From contig VGRU01000012.1 of the NCBI GenBank assembly GCA_016875255.1, positions 1 through 33,899 on the forward strand: a stretch of DNA of 33,899 nt. Reading direction: 5' to 3'. The stretch comes from Deltaproteobacteria bacterium. GTDB lineage: Bacteria; Desulfobacterota; BSN033; UBA1163. Positions 30,753-33,899 of this stretch are shown piece by piece. The position numbers and the translations under genes are program-made. The notes below the pieces were generated by a model that worked only from the letters and a program-made list of their open reading frames with translations, was not told where the DNA came from and searched no databases. Each line of letters opens with the position of its first letter. The stretch's first letter is position 1.

Positions 30753-31985
30753 ATGGGAATGAAGATTCACTGGGCGTGGGTTGTTCTTGCCTCAAGCTTC
30801 GTCACCCTCTTTGTTAATTACAGCATTCGAATCGGCGCCTACTCCCTCCTCCTGCCTAAAATGATTGAAGACCTCCAGATCAATCTGACCCAGGCAGGTC
30901 TGATCCGGGGCGTCTATTTCTTTGCCTATATCCTCTTTTCTCCCCTGATGGGATGGTTAACAGACCGGATCGGAGGGAGATGGGTCATCAGTTTCTTCTG
31001 CCTTTTTCTCGGGACGGGAACTTTTTTAATGGGCCGGGCATCCAACCTTCACACCGCTATTCTCTATCACGGGATTATGGGAATAGGGGCCGCCGCCATA
31101 TGGACGCCCACGATCACCTTGATTCAAAAATGGTTTGGAACAACACGACGAGGAATGGCATTAGGAATTCTCTCTCCCAGTTATGCCATGGGGTTCGGAC
31201 TCATGGGGTTGATCCTTCCGTTGATTATCGAATATGAGAGCTGGAGAATGGGATGGTTTTTTCTGGGGATTTCAGGATGGGGCCTGGTCGCATTGAATGG
31301 TCTCTTTCTAAAAAACAGTCCGGAGGAAGTGGGACTTCACCCCTGGGGAGACGCCGGGAAGACAGTTTTGCCTCATTCTCCGCAAAAAGTAAACTTTCGT
31401 TCCTGGGACCTCCTCAGGATGCCTTCATTCTGGTTGATCGGTATTTCCTACTTTTTCATCTCCATTGCCGCTTATATGATTTCGGACTTTATCGTCGTCT
31501 ATGGGGTGATGGAATTGAAAGTCAACCATGCGGCTGCATCGGCATTGATCACGATGATGGCCCTGAGCGGGATCGTGGGCGGAATGGTCCTGATGTGGCT
31601 TTCTGACTCCATCGGAAGAAAGAAGGTTCTCATCATGATTCACTCTCTCGTAGCCGTTAGCATTCTTTGGATTCTTCTGGCCAGAGAGGATCTCTATTTC
31701 TTGAGGATTGGGATGGGAGGATTTGGTTTTCTATATGGAGCCATCTGGCCGATGTACGGAGCCCTCACTCGAGACTTCTTCCCTGAGGAGGTGGCTGGAG
31801 TGGCTTTTGGAATGATGACCATTTTCTATGGAATCGGGGCGATGGTTAATCCCATTCTGGCTGGCATAATCGTTGACCTGACCGGTTCCTTTCGTTGGGC
31901 GTTCGGGGCAGGGATTTTAACCTCTCTGGCGGCCGGCCTGGCAGCGATCTTTTTAAAAAATCCGTTGGAACAGGCGGGTCATTGA
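30753..31985 (+). CDS. MFS transporter (full length)
   Basis: The 410-residue protein has 12 predicted transmembrane helices in two halves. It includes the conserved loop after helix 2 (GWLTDRIGGRW) and its counterpart after helix 8 (MWLSDSIGRKKV). Unlike the MFS gene at 8775, all twelve helices are present. The general pattern (early NYSIRIGAYSLLLPKMIEDL) suits the metabolite:H+ or oxalate/formate-antiporter-like groups, but the substrate is not determinable. The start could also be the ATG at 30759, which has AGGTATGGGA just upstream. The response regulator gene follows 60 bp downstream. Confidence 0.92.
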   Translation: MGMKIHWAWVVLASSFVTLFVNYSIRIGAYSLLLPKMIEDLQINLTQAGLIRGVYFFAYILFSPLMGWLTDRIGGRWVISFFCLFLGTGTFLMGRASNLHTAILYHGIMGIGAAAIWTPTITLIQKWFGTTRRGMALGILSPSYAMGFGLMGLILPLIIEYESWRMGWFFLGISGWGLVALNGLFLKNSPEEVGLHPWGDAGKTVLPHSPQKVNFRSWDLLRMPSFWLIGISYFFISIAAYMISDFIVVYGVMELKVNHAAASALITMMALSGIVGGMVLMWLSDSIGRKKVLIMIHSLVAVSILWILLAREDLYFLRIGMGGFGFLYGAIWPMYGALTRDFFPEEVAGVAFGMMTIFYGIGAMVNPILAGIIVDLTGSFRWAFGAGILTSLAAGLAAIFLKNPLEQAGH

Positions 31986-32045
31986 AAGCCTTCTTTATTT
32001 TATGATAATATCCATCCGTTGACTTGAGACGAGAAGGAGGAGTGC

Positions 32046-33449
32046 ATGGCATCCAGTCCGAGGATCTTGGTGGTCGATGACGAACTGATTGTCTGTGAAA
32101 GTTGTCAGCGAATTCTCGAAGAGGAAGGGTTAGAAGTGGAGACCGCTTCGGGCGGGACGGAGGCCCTCGGGAAGATGAAGGAGAATCCTTTTGATATCGT
32201 CATCACCGACCTGAAAATGCCTGGGATCGATGGAATGGAAGTCCTCCGGATATTGCGGAAGGAATATCCGGATACGATTGTGATCATGATCACTGGTTTT
32301 TCCACCGTGGAGACAGCGGTCGAGGCCATGAAATTGGGGGCCTTCGACTATATTCCCAAGCCTTTTACTCCGGATGAGGTCTCCATCGTTGTGAAAAAGG
32401 CGATTGAACAGAAGAACCTTCTTCTCGAAAACGTTTATCTAAGGCAAGAACTTCGCGAGAAATACGGATTTCATAACGTCGTAGGCAAGAGCAAGAAGAT
32501 GCAGGAGATCTACCGGATCATTGCAAAAGTGGCTCCGACGGATAGCACCGTGTTGATCAATGGACAGAGCGGCACCGGAAAGGAGCTGATCGCCCGGGCC
32601 ATCCATTTTAATAGCGCGAGAAGGGACAAGCAATTTGTGACCGTTGACTGCGCGGTCCTTTCAGAGAATCTGCTGGAGAGCGAACTGTTCGGTCATGTCA
32701 GAGGATCTTTCACCGGCGCGGTGACGACCAAGCCGGGACTGTTTGAGGTGGCGGACGGCGGAACGGTCTTTCTCGATGAGATCGGCAACATCAGCCCGGC
32801 CATTCAGGCCAAGCTCCTGAGGGTATTGCAGGAGAGGGAATTTACGCCTGTGGGAGGGACAAAGGCCAAAAAGGTTGATATCCGGCTCATTGCCGCCACC
32901 AATAAGGACCTGGAGAAGATGATCAAAGAGGAGACATTTCGGGAGGATCTTTATTATCGCTTGAACATTGTTCCGATTTATCTTCCTCCTCTGAGGGAAC
33001 GCCATGAGGATATCCCCGCCCTGTCTGTCCATTTTCTTAAAAAGTATTCCGAAGAGATGGGAAAGGCGATCAAAGGGTTTACCCCTGAGGCGATGGAGAA
33101 ATTAATGAAGTATCCCTGGCCGGGGAATGTGAGAGAGCTGGAGAATGTTATCGAGCGGACGGTCGTAATGATGGATGAGGAAATGGTGCGGGTTGAGCAT
33201 TTGATCCTGCCCGGCCAGGGGGTAAGTGAGGAGATGGAGAATACAATTCCGGCGACCAGTGATGAGTTGAAGGAGATCAAAAAGCAACTGAGGGAGAAAG
33301 CCGTAGAGGATGTAGAAAAGGCATTTGTCATCAAAGCCCTGGAACGGAGTCAATGGAATGTGACAAAGGCAGCAGAAGAGGTGGGAATGCTCCGGCCGAA
33401 TTTTCAGGCCCTGATGAGGAAGTATGGTCTTCGAGCAAGAGAAGAGTAA
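32046..33449 (+). CDS. NtrC-family sigma-54-dependent response regulator
   Basis: The 467-residue protein has three modules. The receiver domain (about 5-120) has the phospho-acceptor D55 in ITDLKMPG, Thr in MITGF and Lys in YIPKPF. The AAA+ domain (about 145-370) has Walker A GQSGTGKE, the sigma-54 contact motif as GSFTGA (220-225), DEIGNI and the arginine-finger region LRERHEDIP. A Fis-type helix-turn-helix ends the protein (about 425-463). It activates sigma-54 promoters after phosphorylation by a sensor kinase; no kinase gene is in the window. GGAGGAG precedes the ATG. The promoter at 147 is a possible but unproven target. Confidence 0.95.
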   Translation: MASSPRILVVDDELIVCESCQRILEEEGLEVETASGGTEALGKMKENPFDIVITDLKMPGIDGMEVLRILRKEYPDTIVIMITGFSTVETAVEAMKLGAFDYIPKPFTPDEVSIVVKKAIEQKNLLLENVYLRQELREKYGFHNVVGKSKKMQEIYRIIAKVAPTDSTVLINGQSGTGKELIARAIHFNSARRDKQFVTVDCAVLSENLLESELFGHVRGSFTGAVTTKPGLFEVADGGTVFLDEIGNISPAIQAKLLRVLQEREFTPVGGTKAKKVDIRLIAATNKDLEKMIKEETFREDLYYRLNIVPIYLPPLRERHEDIPALSVHFLKKYSEEMGKAIKGFTPEAMEKLMKYPWPGNVRELENVIERTVVMMDEEMVRVEHLILPGQGVSEEMENTIPATSDELKEIKKQLREKAVEDVEKAFVIKALERSQWNVTKAAEEVGMLRPNFQALMRKYGLRAREE

Positions 33450-33461
33450 GAAATAATCAAT

Positions 33462-33499
33462 TGCCATTGACCAATTGGCAATGATCAATGGGCAATAAG
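33462..33499. terminator. ATTGCCATTGA/TCAATGGGCAAT inverted repeat
   Basis: ATTGCCATTGACCAATTGGC is followed by AATGATCAATGGGCAAT, giving an imperfect stem of about 12 bp. It lies just after the regulator stop codon and may end its transcript. There is no T-tract. Confidence 0.4.
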
Positions 33500-33526
33500 A
33501 AATCATAAAATCAAGAATTGATAATT

Positions 33527-33659
33527 GATAGTCTCGTAAAAAGTCTGGAAATACGCCTTTCTGTCATTCCGGAGAAAGCCGGAATCCAGTCTTTTCGAAT
33601 AGTTATAAATTCTCTGGACTCCGGTTTTCACCGAAGTGACGACTTTTTACGATTCCATC
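33527..33659. repeat. MITE-like element, GATAGTCTCGTAAA family (copy 2)
   Basis: GATAGTCTCGTAAAAAGTC (33527-33545) and the inverted GACTTTTTACGATTCCATC (33641-33659) share a 12-bp perfect inner block. The core (GTCATTCCGGAGAAAGCCGG to GAAGTGAC) belongs to the same family as copy 1 at 13979-14116. Confidence 0.8.
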
Positions 33660-33666
33660 ATAATTG

Positions 33667-33899
33667 CTAATTAGCCATTAGGTAAACCCCCGGCTCTGCC
33701 GGGGGACTCGCAGCGTTTGACATTTTCGGGATTTTGCATTTCTCTTATAAAATCCCTCCCAACCTCCCTTTGCCAAAGGGAGGGGAAAGATTTCCCCCTT
33801 TTGACAAAGGGGGATGAAGGGGGATTAGATTCTTTTACGATTGCGGTCAGGCCCCTTTGAGGGGCCAGCAATCGTAAAGCCCCCAGCTTTGCTGGGGGA
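33667..33899. repeat. Long dispersed repeat (copy 2, reaches the window edge)
   Basis: This is a direct repeat of 23160-23472 without the two internal insertions. It starts CTAATTAGCCATTAGGTAAA, followed by the CCCCCGGC/GCCGGGGG hairpin. It contains the shared blocks ATAAAATCCCTCCCAACCTC and GGGGGATGAAGGGGGATTAG, and ends with the GCCCCCAGC/GCTGGGGG hairpin at the window end. Confidence 0.85.

Noticed and set aside
1..33899. tRNA, rRNA, CRISPR arrays, phage or intact insertion sequences
   Set aside because: No cloverleaf, rRNA segment, regularly spaced direct repeat array, integrase or transposase frame was found on either strand.

Overview
The window reads as the chromosome of an anaerobic or facultative Gram-negative bacterium, most likely a deltaproteobacterium (Desulfobacterota) or a close relative. 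The basis is indirect: a sigma-54 promoter and an NtrC-type regulator, an FNR-type box upstream of a ferredoxin-like gene, exported proteins with Sec signals, an HD-GYP phosphodiesterase, a Lon-Memo gene pair, and many REP/MITE-like repeats between short operons. I see no rRNA, tRNA, CRISPR array, prophage or intact transposase. The base composition looks even across the window, so most of it appears to be core genome scattered with small non-autonomous repeats.

Layout. 1-1860: a sigma-54 promoter and three small genes, two of them for exported proteins, bracketed by two elements that share the same terminal inverted repeat. 1864-3382 (minus): an ECF sigma factor, a zinc-binding anti-sigma factor and an exported protein, joined by two ATGA overlaps. 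3479-4882: a small membrane protein and a GAF/HD-GYP c-di-GMP phosphodiesterase. 5077-9692: an mrfA-mrfB DNA-repair pair followed by an MFS transporter that seems to have lost its middle. 10007-13717: an FmdB-like zinc ribbon, an FNR-controlled iron-sulfur protein, a VapBC toxin-antitoxin pair, a YIP1-like membrane protein, an amber-interrupted gene remnant and a DUF4870 protein. 14156-17357: a DMT exporter and a HEAT-repeat protein. 18056-22079: the two halves of a heterodimeric ABC exporter, preceded by an unexplained 225-bp inverted-repeat element. 22539-23033: two small genes, the second a zinc ribbon. 23632-27291: lon and a Memo-like gene. 27377-30548: a short helical protein, a transglutaminase-like protein, yjbQ broken by a 25-bp duplication, a PPP-type phosphatase and a HAD phosphatase. 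30753-33449: an MFS transporter and a sigma-54-dependent response regulator.

How the parts fit. Several clusters look like working units: sigma/anti-sigma/exported effector, MrfA helicase with MrfB nuclease, VapB with VapC, and the asymmetric ABC pair. Three loci show recent decay: the yjbQ frameshift, the MFS internal deletion and the amber codon at 13221-13223. Intergenic DNA is rich in repeats. At least six elements share a GTCATTCC/GGAATGAC core with differing outer ends, one long element occurs twice in direct orientation (23160 and 33667), and several other inverted repeats occur once or twice.

No complete new defence or biosynthetic system is evident. The best candidates for something undescribed are the inverted-repeat element at 17783-18007, the repeat-bracketed small-gene module at 196-1858 and the two small genes at 22539-23033. 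All statements rest on reading the sequence; no database search was possible.
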